DNA of 17,736 bases from Clostridia bacterium (GCA_017451975.1 JAFTNI010000241.1:1-17736), one strand, 5' to 3'; shown: positions 8,306-15,048, counted from the stretch's first letter. Notes: generated from the letters alone by a model not told the origin. Numbers and translations: made by a program.

Positions 8306-8338
8306 AAATTTGCTCCTTTCCGTGTTTTAACTGATTTT

Positions 8339-8367
8339 AATATATCACAGATTTTAAAAAAAATCTA
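8339..8367 (-). promoter_or_regulatory. Candidate promoter of the ABC exporter operon
   Basis: TATATT (8344-8339) preceded by TGA gives an extended -10 on the minus strand. The -35 at 17-base spacing is a poor TAGATT (8367-8362). The leader would be about 27 bases. It is back to back with the DUF308-like promoter across a 192-base gap. Confidence 0.5.
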
Positions 8368-8435
8368 TAGGTAAACCGAAAAATTAATCTAATCTTAATA
8401 ATTGATATATTCCACAAAAATTTTCTGCTATTTTG

Positions 8436-8464
8436 TTGACTTTTGCTAAAATATGTGCTATGAT
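8436..8464 (+). promoter_or_regulatory. Sigma-A-type promoter of the DUF308-like gene
   Basis: TTGACT (8436-8441), a 17-base spacer and TATGAT (8459-8464) with TGC before it form a near-consensus extended -10 promoter. Transcription would start near 8471, leaving a leader of under 30 bases. This is the most convincing promoter in the window. Confidence 0.8.
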
Positions 8465-8497
8465 AGATAAAAATAAATTTTCAAGGAGTTATATTCA

Positions 8498-8986
8498 ATG
8501 AAAACATCTGCATATCTTATCTCTGCCGCAGTCAAGCTTGCGCTCGGTATACTTTTCGTAATACTCAAAGCAGAGGTTGTGGGCATCTGCATCACACTTC
8601 TCGGTGTAGCGCTTGTGGTTATGGCTATTCTCGACCTTTTCCACGGCGATATTGCTTCCGGTATTATAAAAATACTTCTCGCTGTTGCCGTTCTTCTTAT
8701 CGGTTGGCTTCTTCTTGAGGTTGCAATTATCGTTCTCGGTATTGTGCTTCTCGTATACAGCATTATCGATATTGTAAGAATCATCGTTGCTGCGGTTAAG
8801 TATAAGGAAATCAAAATTGCCGCTTTCGTGCTCGGTCTTATTGAGCCTGCGCTCGCGCTTGTTGCTTCTGCTTTCCTCATCACAAGCGGCGGTGTGGCAA
8901 TCGAATGGGCTGTTATCGTTGCGGGCATCGTTCTCATAGTTAACGGTGTTATCGGCGTCGTAAGAGCAATCGTTCCCGAAAAATAA
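8498..8986 (+). CDS. DUF308/HdeD-like small integral membrane protein
   Basis: This 162-residue protein is almost entirely hydrophobic, with about six membrane segments in short hairpins separated by charged turns (for example DLFHGD near 47-52 and KYKEIK near 100-105). The repeated pattern of a glycine-rich helix, a small turn and a second helix ending in D/RI fits the DUF308 (HdeD-like) family; HdeD in E. coli is linked to acid resistance, but function elsewhere is unknown. AAGGAG stands eight to nine bases before the ATG. The gene is a monocistronic plus-strand unit with its own promoter and terminator. A 240-codon open frame on the opposite strand here is a shadow: its product is threonine/serine/isoleucine-rich and lacks any domain. 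Confidence 0.82.
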   Translation: MKTSAYLISAAVKLALGILFVILKAEVVGICITLLGVALVVMAILDLFHGDIASGIIKILLAVAVLLIGWLLLEVAIIVLGIVLLVYSIIDIVRIIVAAVKYKEIKIAAFVLGLIEPALALVASAFLITSGGVAIEWAVIVAGIVLIVNGVIGVVRAIVPEK

Positions 8987-9001
8987 TTAAGTACATAAAA
9001 G

Positions 9002-9030
9002 CAGGCTGTCGCGCGACAGCCTGTTTTTTT
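9002..9030 (+). terminator. Intrinsic terminator of the DUF308-like gene
   Basis: A perfect 22-base palindrome (9002-9023, arms CAGGCTGTCGC and GCGACAGCCTG) is followed by seven T residues. In the other direction it is followed by only a short CTTTTA, so it may stop the convergent cysteine-rich gene weakly too. Confidence 0.9.
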
Positions 9031-9035
9031 ACCTT

Positions 9036-9884
9036 CTATTTGCCTTTGCAGGTACCGCAAGATGTGCTCTGCGGCATTTTGGGCTGGTAGTTTGCCGCGG
9101 AAGGCGGGTAAAACTCGTTTACGGGGAAGCTCATTCTGCGGAACATATCGCAGGGGTCCTCGGGGCAATCGGGCGGGCAAACCTTTTCGGGCACGGCGTA
9201 TTCTGTTCCCGTAACGAGGTATTGGCCGGGGCGCTCCACTCTTACCACAGAGAAAAGACCGATAGATACCGTTATAATGCGCGGCATATTAGAGGTATAG
9301 GAAATGCAACCGTCGAAGCATTCCGCCACACATTCCGGTATATCGCAGGGACAAGTGCCGCATCTCATACCGGGCATAAGGTCGGCAACCTTCGTACCGA
9401 GCACTATAGGCGTGGCAACCTCAAAAACCGCCGTGGGAAGGTTCGTGTGTTTTTTGTTTGCGTGTATGCCGGCGCAGAATGAGCCTTCGTCTGCGCGCGA
9501 TTTAAAAATGCTTACGTTCCCTTCCCCGCCGAAAAGAATAACACTTTTATCAAGCACGCAAAGGCCGCAAATTTCCTCTGCCCTGCCGTTTGCAAGGCAA
9601 ACTTCAAATTTTATTTTAAGAAACATCCTTATATTTATCTGGAAAAATCCGGGGCTGAAAGGAATTTCATCAAGCCCTATGTTGGCGGCGATAATTTCCG
9701 CACTTTTCGTCCTGATATTTACACAAGTCTGCAAAGCTTCAGCACAAGGTGAGGCGAAGTAAACGGTCACATTCTCAAAGCAATCTTTATCGCGGCAGCA
9801 ATCAAGAATTCTGTTAGTGTCGATATAAACCGTATCGCGTCCGAAGTCTACACCTGCGCATCCGATATTTCTGTTTTCAGGCAT
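9036..9884 (-). CDS. Cysteine-rich protein of unknown function (clostridial type)
   Basis: I do not recognise a named domain in this 282-residue protein. It has 21 cysteines, at 9, 29, 30, 35, 47, 54, 96, 106, 109, 137, a dense run at 175, 178, 180, 185, 189 and 193, then 236, 240, 245, 276 and 279, including CGTC-type CxxC pairs at 175-178 and 276-279. There is no signal peptide or membrane segment. The middle (about 60-130) is beta-rich with an ILFGGEGNVSIFKS step. From memory, similar uncharacterised proteins with FENV..Y and GSEGNVSIF segments occur in spore-forming Clostridia; this is a recollection, not a search. The composition would suit disulfide cross-linking or metal binding, as in spore-coat proteins. 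GGAGGAAG lies seven bases before the ATG. It is convergent with the DUF308-like gene and divergent from the glycosylase-like gene. Confidence 0.8.
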   Translation of the reverse strand: MPENRNIGCAGVDFGRDTVYIDTNRILDCCRDKDCFENVTVYFASPCAEALQTCVNIRTKSAEIIAANIGLDEIPFSPGFFQINIRMFLKIKFEVCLANGRAEEICGLCVLDKSVILFGGEGNVSIFKSRADEGSFCAGIHANKKHTNLPTAVFEVATPIVLGTKVADLMPGMRCGTCPCDIPECVAECFDGCISYTSNMPRIITVSIGLFSVVRVERPGQYLVTGTEYAVPEKVCPPDCPEDPCDMFRRMSFPVNEFYPPSAANYQPKMPQSTSCGTCKGK

Positions 9885-9912
9885 AAAACATCTTCCTCCA
9901 AAAGTAATTTCG

Positions 9913-9938
9913 GAAAATGCCTCGCGGGAAGCATTTTC
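9913..9938 (-). repeat. Inverted repeat in the leader of the cysteine-rich gene
   Basis: The arms GAAAATGC (9913-9920) and GCATTTTC (9931-9938) form an 8-bp stem with a 10-base GC-rich loop. It lies just downstream of the candidate -10 element and upstream of the ribosome binding site, with no U-run after it, so it is more likely an operator or leader structure than a terminator. Confidence 0.5.
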
Positions 9939-9946
9939 TCCTACGC

Positions 9947-9955
9947 TAGTTTATG
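9947..9955 (-). promoter_or_regulatory. Candidate sporulation-type -10 element
   Basis: The minus strand reads CATAAACTA. This matches the sigma-K -10 pattern CATAnnnTA fully and the sigma-E pattern CATACAMT at seven of eight bases. I see no convincing -35 for either factor at the right distance, so the call is tentative. It would give a leader of about 55 bases. Confidence 0.35.
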
Positions 9956-10082
9956 GCACAAAACGTTTTATTGACACAAACAGAGTTAAGGAAAATAATT
10001 TTATTTTCTTCCGTATTTTTCAGTACACAAAAATTTAACATTAATTCAATATAAAATACTTTTTTATTTTTTATTTATGTGA

Positions 10083-10088
10083 TAGAAT
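10083..10088 (+). promoter_or_regulatory. Extended -10 of the glycosylase-like gene
   Basis: TGATAGAAT forms an extended -10, giving a leader of about 30 bases; the -35 region is only a T-run. An alternative promoter further upstream has a perfect TTGACA (9971-9976), 17 bases and AATAAT (9994-9999), with a leader of about 120 bases. Confidence 0.45.
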
Positions 10089-10124
10089 AATATAAAACAA
10101 AAATATTAAAGAAGGATTAAAGTT

Positions 10125-10706
10125 ATGGCAGCAAAAATTTCATATAATAAAGGAAAAAACATTTCGCCCGTAGCATTTATGTTTGCTTGCCCCGGGCAGA
10201 AGGAGCAGGTAGCAGGCAAAGTTGTGGCAGGCGCAACGGGAAAAAACCTTAATATGCTTCTTTCCATTCTTATGGGCTCTGAAAACGAAAAAATCCGTGC
10301 CCTTTTCCCCTCTGAGGATAGGTACGATTATCTTATAACAAATTCGTCCGATACAATTCATTATCCCGCGCTCGATAAAACCTCTCTTCCCTCCAAAAGC
10401 GAATACAGCGACGATGCTAACCTCAACAGGCTCTATAAGGAGCTTGACCATACGAAGTACGTTATAGCCTTCGGCGCTCAGGCAAAAGAGGCTTCAAAGC
10501 TCGTGGAGTATAAATACAAGCTTCGCGAGGTAACACCGCGCCCCACGTTTATAACATCGCTCCCTCACCTTTCGCTCCTCTCCCTCAACCAGATATCAGA
10601 GGACGTAAACGGAGAACATATAGAACGCGGCGACCCCGAGGCAACGCATAAGCGCCTTACGGTTGTGGCAAAAATGCTCACGGATAATATAAAGGATTTG
10701 ATTTAA
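10125..10706 (+). CDS. Uracil-DNA glycosylase superfamily protein with atypical active site
   Basis: The 193-residue protein has the order of motifs of the uracil-DNA glycosylase superfamily. There is a first motif FACPGQKE (20-27) followed by GKVVAGATGKNLNMLL, like the G-E-x-P-G...E...G.P..G..G..L pattern of family 4. An ITN step follows, then VIAFGAQAKEA (the core strand and Gly-x-x-Ala turn), and PHLSLLSLN, which resembles the H-P-S motif late in the fold. In the first motif, the position of the family-4 Glu is Ala21, and the leading Gly is Phe20, so canonical uracil removal is not assured. No Fe-S cluster cysteine quartet is visible. AAGAAGGA precedes the ATG. The gene stands alone on the plus strand with a terminator behind it. 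Fold-level assignment is moderate; substrate is unknown. Confidence 0.7.
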   Translation: MAAKISYNKGKNISPVAFMFACPGQKEQVAGKVVAGATGKNLNMLLSILMGSENEKIRALFPSEDRYDYLITNSSDTIHYPALDKTSLPSKSEYSDDANLNRLYKELDHTKYVIAFGAQAKEASKLVEYKYKLREVTPRPTFITSLPHLSLLSLNQISEDVNGEHIERGDPEATHKRLTVVAKMLTDNIKDLI

Positions 10707-10714
10707 TAAAATAT

Positions 10715-10743
10715 AAAAAGAGTACGAAAAACGTACTCTTTTT
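10715..10743. terminator. Bidirectional terminator between convergent genes
   Basis: AAAAAGAGTACG (10715-10726) and CGTACTCTTTTT (10732-10743) pair around an A5 loop. T-runs in the stem end work on both strands, so it can stop both the glycosylase-like gene and the convergent XRE regulator. Confidence 0.88.
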
Positions 10744-10762
10744 CTGCACAATTAGGGCTAAT

Positions 10763-11689
10763 TTATAGTTTATACTTAATTTCTTTTGCATAACCTAAAG
10801 CTTGCTCGGCTTCCACATCATATCCGTTTTTGTGGTGTATGTCCGCAATCTCAAAATAAATATCATATGCTTCCTTAAATCTTCCAAGCTCTCGGTAGCA
10901 CATAGCAATAGAATACTTGCCATCGCAGAAATACGTTCCTATTTTTTCGCCCTTTTCAAGCCATTCAATAGCCTCATCGTATTTCTTCATATCCATATAT
11001 ACATATCCGGCCAAGCAGTAAAACTCCCAATTATTAGGGAATTTTTTTATTGCTTCGAAGCAAACAGAAAGAGCTTTTTCGTATTGTTTTGCCTCTTGAT
11101 ATGCCTCAACAAGCAAGAACCACTCTCTTTCGTCAAGCTCTCCGCACGCTTCATCCATCTTTTTTTGGCGTTCCTTCAAAATTTCTTCGCCTTTGCCAAA
11201 TTCAAAAAGCATACTCTGCTTCATAGAAGCCGCACGCCTGTATGGAAGCGCATTTTTATCTGTTTCATTAGTCAAAACTTCGTCAAACCATTTAAGAGCT
11301 TCTTTTTTGCAATTGTACATCATATCCATATGGAGCCACCCATAATCCCATTTATCCTGCATAGAAAGTTGCCCTTTCTTCATTAGCTTCCGGTATTCAA
11401 GACGGCATCTTAAAAAATCCTCGGGGTCGCGGCTTATTTCATAGAGCGCAGAAAGTCTTTGAGCGTAATTTTCGTAAGCAACGGAATGTTTTTTGAAAAG
11501 GTCATCAACAATAATACCGTAAAGCTTTGCAATTTCTGGGAGCATAAGCACATCTGGCAATGTTGTGCCACATTCCCAACGCGAAACAGTTTGAGCCGTT
11601 ACGCCAAGCTTTTCCGCAACATCTTCCTGAGTATATTTTTTCGCAGTGCGGAATTTTTTCATATTTTCAGCAAACACCGTTGAGTTCAT
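10763..11689 (-). CDS. XRE-family transcriptional regulator with TPR-like C-terminal domain
   Basis: The 308-residue protein begins with a classic helix-turn-helix of the Xre/Cro type (residues 8-65), with TQEDVAEKLGVTAQTVSRWE (20-39) as the recognition unit. From about residue 75 to the end it consists of amphipathic helix pairs resembling tetratricopeptide repeats, for example FPNNWEFYCLAGYVYMDMKK, then DEAIEWLEKG and FKEAYDIYFEIA. This architecture is shared with peptide-sensing regulators of the Rgg/PlcR type and with many orphan XRE-TPR proteins. No small peptide gene of the kind that partners with Rgg is visible next to it. AAAGGAGA precedes the ATG, and a good promoter lies at 11733-11760. 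It is monocistronic, ending at the bidirectional terminator. Targets are unknown. Confidence 0.9.
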   Translation of the reverse strand: MNSTVFAENMKKFRTAKKYTQEDVAEKLGVTAQTVSRWECGTTLPDVLMLPEIAKLYGIIVDDLFKKHSVAYENYAQRLSALYEISRDPEDFLRCRLEYRKLMKKGQLSMQDKWDYGWLHMDMMYNCKKEALKWFDEVLTNETDKNALPYRRAASMKQSMLFEFGKGEEILKERQKKMDEACGELDEREWFLLVEAYQEAKQYEKALSVCFEAIKKFPNNWEFYCLAGYVYMDMKKYDEAIEWLEKGEKIGTYFCDGKYSIAMCYRELGRFKEAYDIYFEIADIHHKNGYDVEAEQALGYAKEIKYKL

Positions 11690-11732
11690 ATAAACATCTC
11701 CTTTTAATTCGTTTTCGTAAGCTTATGTCTAT

Positions 11733-11760
11733 ATTATAGCAATAATGCAAAAAATAACAA
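11733..11760 (-). promoter_or_regulatory. Promoter of the XRE-TPR regulator
   Basis: On the minus strand TTGTTA (11760-11755), a 16-base spacer and TATAAT (11738-11733) with TGC before it form an extended -10 promoter. The leader is about 38 bases. Confidence 0.7.
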
Positions 11761-11798
11761 TATCTTATTTTATGATTAAACTCTTGTTTTCTGCGAAA

Positions 11799-11827
11799 AA
11801 AAGGAGTACGGTTTCCGTACTCCTTTT
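11799..11827 (-). terminator. Intrinsic terminator of the Clp ATPase gene
   Basis: AAAAGGAGTACGG (11799-11811) and CCGTACTCCTTTT (11815-11827) form a 13-bp stem with a 3-base loop; on the minus strand a run of seven T follows the GC core. It lies nine bases beyond the Clp stop codon. Confidence 0.9.
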
Positions 11828-11835
11828 CATAATAT

Positions 11836-14187
11836 TTATCTTACGTCAACGCAGATTTCTTCGTTTTCTGCATAGATGTAAATTTCCTTTACGTCCCTAT
11901 CATAAGAGGAAATCATTTTTTCTGCGGCTACGTCTTCCACGTTGCGGCTTATAAAGCGGCGCATATTGCGCGCACCGTATTTAACGGAGAAGGATTTTTC
12001 AGCGATAAGCGCAAGCGCTTCTTCCGTGCAGGATACGCCGATTCCCTTTTCTGCAAGTGCCGCGCGAAGGTCGCCTATCATATTTGCGGCGATACGGCGG
12101 AAATCTTCCTTATCGAGGTGGCGGAAAGTGATTATTTCGTCAACTCTGTTCATAAATTCGGGGCGCAAAAATTCGGAAAGCGCTTTTTCTGTTTTGTTTT
12201 CGAAAGCGGCTTTTTCGCTCACGCCAAAGCCTGCCGTGCCGGCGCCCGTATTGGATCCTGCATTTGTCGTCATAACAATTATACTGCTGGAAAAATCGAC
12301 TTCCTTGCCATGAGAATCTGTAACCTTACCGTCATCGAGTATCTGCAAAAGAATATTAAGCACATCGGGGTGCGCTTTCTCAATTTCATCGAAAAGCACC
12401 ACGGAATAAGGCTTGCGTCGAATTTTTTCGGTAAGCTGACCTGCATCGTCATATCCAACGTATCCGGGGGGCGAGCCTATCATACGGGAAACAGAGTGCT
12501 TTTCCATAAATTCAGACATATCAAGGCGTATAAGCGCATCGGGCGTGCTGAAAAGGTCTTGCGCAAGCACCTTAACAAGCTCTGTTTTACCTACGCCTGT
12601 GGGGCCTGCAAAAATGAACGAAGCGGGCTTGCGCTTATAGGAAACACCAGCGCGGTTGCGCTTTATGGCGCGCACAACTGCTTCTACTGCCTCGTCCTGC
12701 CCTTTTATACGCTCTTTAAGGCGAACATCGAGCGTATTGAGCCTTTCAAATTCGTTTGCGTTTATTGTGCCTGCGGGCACGCCTGTCCAGATTTCTATAA
12801 CGCGCGCGAGCGCATCTACAGTAAGCTCTATTGTGGCAAGCTCGGCTTTAAGGCGTGCGTATTCCGCTTCGTCTTTAAGCTGATTTGCTTTAATAGAGGC
12901 AACAAGCTCGTAGTGCTCGTTTCTTCGTGCATCGTCTGCATCGTGCGGAAGCGGATTTTCCTCTATTTCCGCAAGCTGCTTTTTAAGCTCTTCCATTTCT
13001 TTTTCAACGAGCGCAAAGCGCTTGATAACAGGTGAATGCATTGCAACGTAAGCTGCCGCTTCATCAAGAAGGTCTATTGCCTTATCGGGAAGAAAACGGT
13101 CTGTTATATATCTTTCGGAAAGCTCTACAGCGCGGGAAATAACCGCATCGGAAATATTGATCTTATGGTAAGTTTCGTAGTATTTTTTTATACCTTCAAG
13201 TATCTTTTTGGTTTCGGCTATAGAGGGCTCTTCTACTATAATCGGCTGGAAGCGGCGCTCGAGTGCAGAGTCCTTTTCTATATACTTTCGGTATTCGTTA
13301 AGCGTGGTAGCGCCTATAAGCTGTATTTCGCCGCGGGAAAGCGCGGGCTTCAAAATATTTGCCGCGTTCATGCTTCCCTCGGAATCGCCAACGCCCACGA
13401 TGCTGTGAACCTCGTCTATAACGAGAATTATATTGCCGAGCGCTTTAACTTCATCTATAAGCCCTTTCATGCGGCTTTCAAACTGGCCGCGGAACTGCGT
13501 GCCAGAAACAAGCGCGGTAAGGTCAACGAGGAAAACCTCTTTATCCTGAAGCTTGAAGGGTACGTCGCCTGCGGCGATTTTCTGCGCTAGCGCTTCTGCA
13601 ATAGCGGTTTTACCAACACCCGGCTCACCTATAAGGCAAGGGTTGTTTTTCTGGCGGCGCGAAAGTATCTGCATCATTCTCGCCGTTTCGCGCTCGCGGC
13701 CTATAACGGCGTCGAGCTTACCCTCCTTTGCGGCGGCAGTAAGGTCGCGGCAATACATGGAAAGGAAGCGGCGCTCCTTCTTCTTTTTGTCCTTTTTATC
13801 TTTGCCCTTGGCGCTTTCTTTTTTATCTTTTTCGCCATCGGCTTCCCTTTTCGTAGGCAAGTTTCCGCCGTTCATAAAAGGAAGATTGCCGAAAAGCTTG
13901 GCGAAATCGAGCGAGGGTGTGCGCCCCTGCGTTTCTTCTTCATCGTCATCATCGGTGCTTTCGGGCTCCTGCGAGCTTTGAGTAATAAGGCTTGTCATTT
14001 CTTCTTCCATATTATCTAGGTCCTCGCCGCTTATACCCATTCCCGAAAGAATGCTGTCTACCTGCGGTATACCGAGCTCGCGGGCGCATTTAAGGCAAAG
14101 CCCTTCGTTTTTACTTTCTCCGTTTTCGAGTTTTGTGACAAATACCACAGCCATACGCTTGCGGCATCTCGAACATAATTGCATCAT
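11836..14187 (-). CDS. ClpE-like Clp ATPase with N-terminal zinc finger
   Basis: The 783-residue protein is a two-ring AAA+ unfoldase expected to feed proteins to ClpP. It opens with a four-cysteine zinc finger (C5, C8, C31, C34), as in ClpE, and lacks the double Clp_N domain of ClpA/ClpC. A charged, low-complexity linker follows (about 50-145, DDDDEEE and a Lys-rich run). AAA1 has Walker A GEPGVGKT (187-194) and LVIDEVH. A coiled-coil middle region links to AAA2, with GPTGVGKT (528-535), VVLFDEIEKAHPD and GSPPGYVGYDD. TAGFGVSEKAAF after AAA2 holds a G-F step where ClpP-binding loops carry (L/I/V)GF. An in-frame TTG start at 14277 lies in a hairpin and has no ribosome binding site. The ATG at 14187 follows AGAAGGAA at 11 bases and begins just before the first Zn ligand. 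Symbol withheld because clpE versus clpC cannot be settled without a tree. Confidence 0.92.
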   Translation of the reverse strand: MMQLCSRCRKRMAVVFVTKLENGESKNEGLCLKCARELGIPQVDSILSGMGISGEDLDNMEEEMTSLITQSSQEPESTDDDDEEETQGRTPSLDFAKLFGNLPFMNGGNLPTKREADGEKDKKESAKGKDKKDKKKKERRFLSMYCRDLTAAAKEGKLDAVIGRERETARMMQILSRRQKNNPCLIGEPGVGKTAIAEALAQKIAAGDVPFKLQDKEVFLVDLTALVSGTQFRGQFESRMKGLIDEVKALGNIILVIDEVHSIVGVGDSEGSMNAANILKPALSRGEIQLIGATTLNEYRKYIEKDSALERRFQPIIVEEPSIAETKKILEGIKKYYETYHKINISDAVISRAVELSERYITDRFLPDKAIDLLDEAAAYVAMHSPVIKRFALVEKEMEELKKQLAEIEENPLPHDADDARRNEHYELVASIKANQLKDEAEYARLKAELATIELTVDALARVIEIWTGVPAGTINANEFERLNTLDVRLKERIKGQDEAVEAVVRAIKRNRAGVSYKRKPASFIFAGPTGVGKTELVKVLAQDLFSTPDALIRLDMSEFMEKHSVSRMIGSPPGYVGYDDAGQLTEKIRRKPYSVVLFDEIEKAHPDVLNILLQILDDGKVTDSHGKEVDFSSSIIVMTTNAGSNTGAGTAGFGVSEKAAFENKTEKALSEFLRPEFMNRVDEIITFRHLDKEDFRRIAANMIGDLRAALAEKGIGVSCTEEALALIAEKSFSVKYGARNMRRFISRNVEDVAAEKMISSYDRDVKEIYIYAENEEICVDVR

Positions 14188-14252
14188 AATTTGAAAAATT
14201 CCTTCTCGGCGGCAAAAGTTTATGCGTGTGCCGTGCCGCCGCCCGGCATACT

Positions 14253-14286
14253 GCAATACCGTTGAATTTTCATCCAACGGTATTGC
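14253..14286 (-). promoter_or_regulatory. Perfect 12-bp inverted repeat at the Clp promoter (candidate operator or leader stem-loop)
   Basis: GCAATACCGTTG (14253-14264) and CAACGGTATTGC (14275-14286) are perfect reverse complements separated by 10 bases. The repeat starts a few bases past the predicted transcription start of the Clp gene and has no U-run, so it is not an intrinsic terminator. Its layout resembles CIRCE (9-bp arms, 9-base spacer, near the start of stress genes), but the sequence is different. No CtsR-type GGTCAAA repeat is present in 14188-14334. Confidence 0.6.
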
Positions 14287-14295
14287 GGTTAAAAC

Positions 14296-14325
14296 ATTAT
14301 AGAATATAACTTAAATTAATGTACA
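14296..14325 (-). promoter_or_regulatory. Candidate promoter of the Clp ATPase gene
   Basis: TATAAT (14301-14296) on the minus strand has TGTACA (14325-14320) at 18 bases. It starts ten bases after the CvpA stop codon. Transcription would begin near 14289, directly before the 12-bp inverted repeat. Confidence 0.6.
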
Positions 14326-14334
14326 GTGAATGAA

Positions 14335-14979
14335 TTAAGCGCCTGTAATAAGCTGAATGAGTGAAAGGATAAGACCTATGGGGTTAAACTTCGTGCAAAG
14401 CTGGTAAACGGGCGAAGTGAGCATATCTGTTGTGAAAAGCTCGGGGTTGCTTGCGTTGAGAGCAGGGAAAATAAAGCTGCCGAATACGAGCGCGAAAACC
14501 CAGCACCAAACAAAACCTTCGCAAAGACCGATAACACCGCCGAGAAGGCCGTTAGCCTGTTTGAGCACGGGGAATGTTGCAACGAGGTTGAGAAGCTTGA
14601 AAACTATCTTCAAAACAATGAAAAGAACGACGAAGAGGCCAACTATCGCAATAGCGATGGAAAGAATTTCAGCCATAACATTGTTTTTGATAGCTTCTGC
14701 AAGCTCGCCGAGGTCGGTTTTGTTGAGGTATTCCATAAGCCCTGCAAGCTGTGTGAAAACATCGCCTTCAATATTGGGAAGTTCAACGTCTGTTACCATT
14801 TTTGCAAAGAGCGTGCTTTTAAGGAAAGCAGCAACGGGTTTATAGAAAAGGATTGTAAGCACAAGCGAAGCAAGGGGTGCAATAAAGCCTGCTACTGTTG
14901 CGAAAAATCCTTTTTTCACGCCGATAAGCGTGAATACAGCAACGATAAGTACAAGTACGATTGACAAAACAATAGACAT
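14335..14979 (-). CDS. CvpA-family membrane protein
   Basis: The 214-residue protein fits the CvpA (colicin V production) family. It has a hydrophobic start (2-20) followed by GVKKGFFATVAGFIAPLASLVL (20-41), where the family has a conserved R/KKGF...G box and a Pro-containing second helix. A soluble stretch follows (about 50-100), then two more membrane segments (102-128 and about 145-172) with the FPVLKQANGLLGGVIGLCEG motif around the second. CvpA proteins are inner-membrane proteins of uncertain function, linked to envelope integrity. AAAGGAG lies eight bases before the ATG. The gene sits between the DUF5711-like gene and the Clp gene in the same direction, with its own candidate promoter and no clear terminator on either side. 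Confidence 0.88.
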   Translation of the reverse strand: MSIVLSIVLVLIVAVFTLIGVKKGFFATVAGFIAPLASLVLTILFYKPVAAFLKSTLFAKMVTDVELPNIEGDVFTQLAGLMEYLNKTDLGELAEAIKNNVMAEILSIAIAIVGLFVVLFIVLKIVFKLLNLVATFPVLKQANGLLGGVIGLCEGFVWCWVFALVFGSFIFPALNASNPELFTTDMLTSPVYQLCTKFNPIGLILSLIQLITGA

Positions 14980-15019
14980 TTTTGTTTTTCTCCTTTAATA
15001 ATGTTAAATTTTTATGTAT

Positions 15020-15048
15020 ATTCTAATTGTTTTTTTAATTATATACAA
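15020..15048 (-). promoter_or_regulatory. Candidate promoter of the CvpA gene
   Basis: TTGTAT (15048-15043), a 17-base spacer and TAGAAT (15025-15020) stand on the minus strand in the 88-base gap after the DUF5711-like gene. No hairpin with a U-run is visible in this gap, so read-through from upstream is also possible. Confidence 0.5.

Noticed and set aside
8458..9180. Minus-strand open frame of 240 codons
   Set aside because: It runs across the plus-strand DUF308-like gene, its promoter and its terminator; the product is Thr/Ser/Ile-rich and domain-free, an effect of regular codon use on the other strand.
10763..11760. Rgg-like quorum-sensing pair
   Set aside because: The regulator has the right architecture, but no short hydrophobic-peptide gene is found next to it, so peptide sensing is not claimed.
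12118..13035. Plus-strand open frame of 305 codons
   Set aside because: Antisense to the conserved AAA+ domains of the Clp ATPase; no domain or initiation signal.
14188..14277. N-terminal extension of the Clp protein from a TTG codon
   Set aside because: The TTG lies inside the 12-bp inverted repeat close to the predicted transcription start and lacks a ribosome binding site; the zinc finger begins right after the ATG at 14187.
14253..14286. The 12-bp inverted repeat as a terminator of the CvpA gene
   Set aside because: No U-run follows the stem on either strand, and a promoter lies between the CvpA stop and the repeat.
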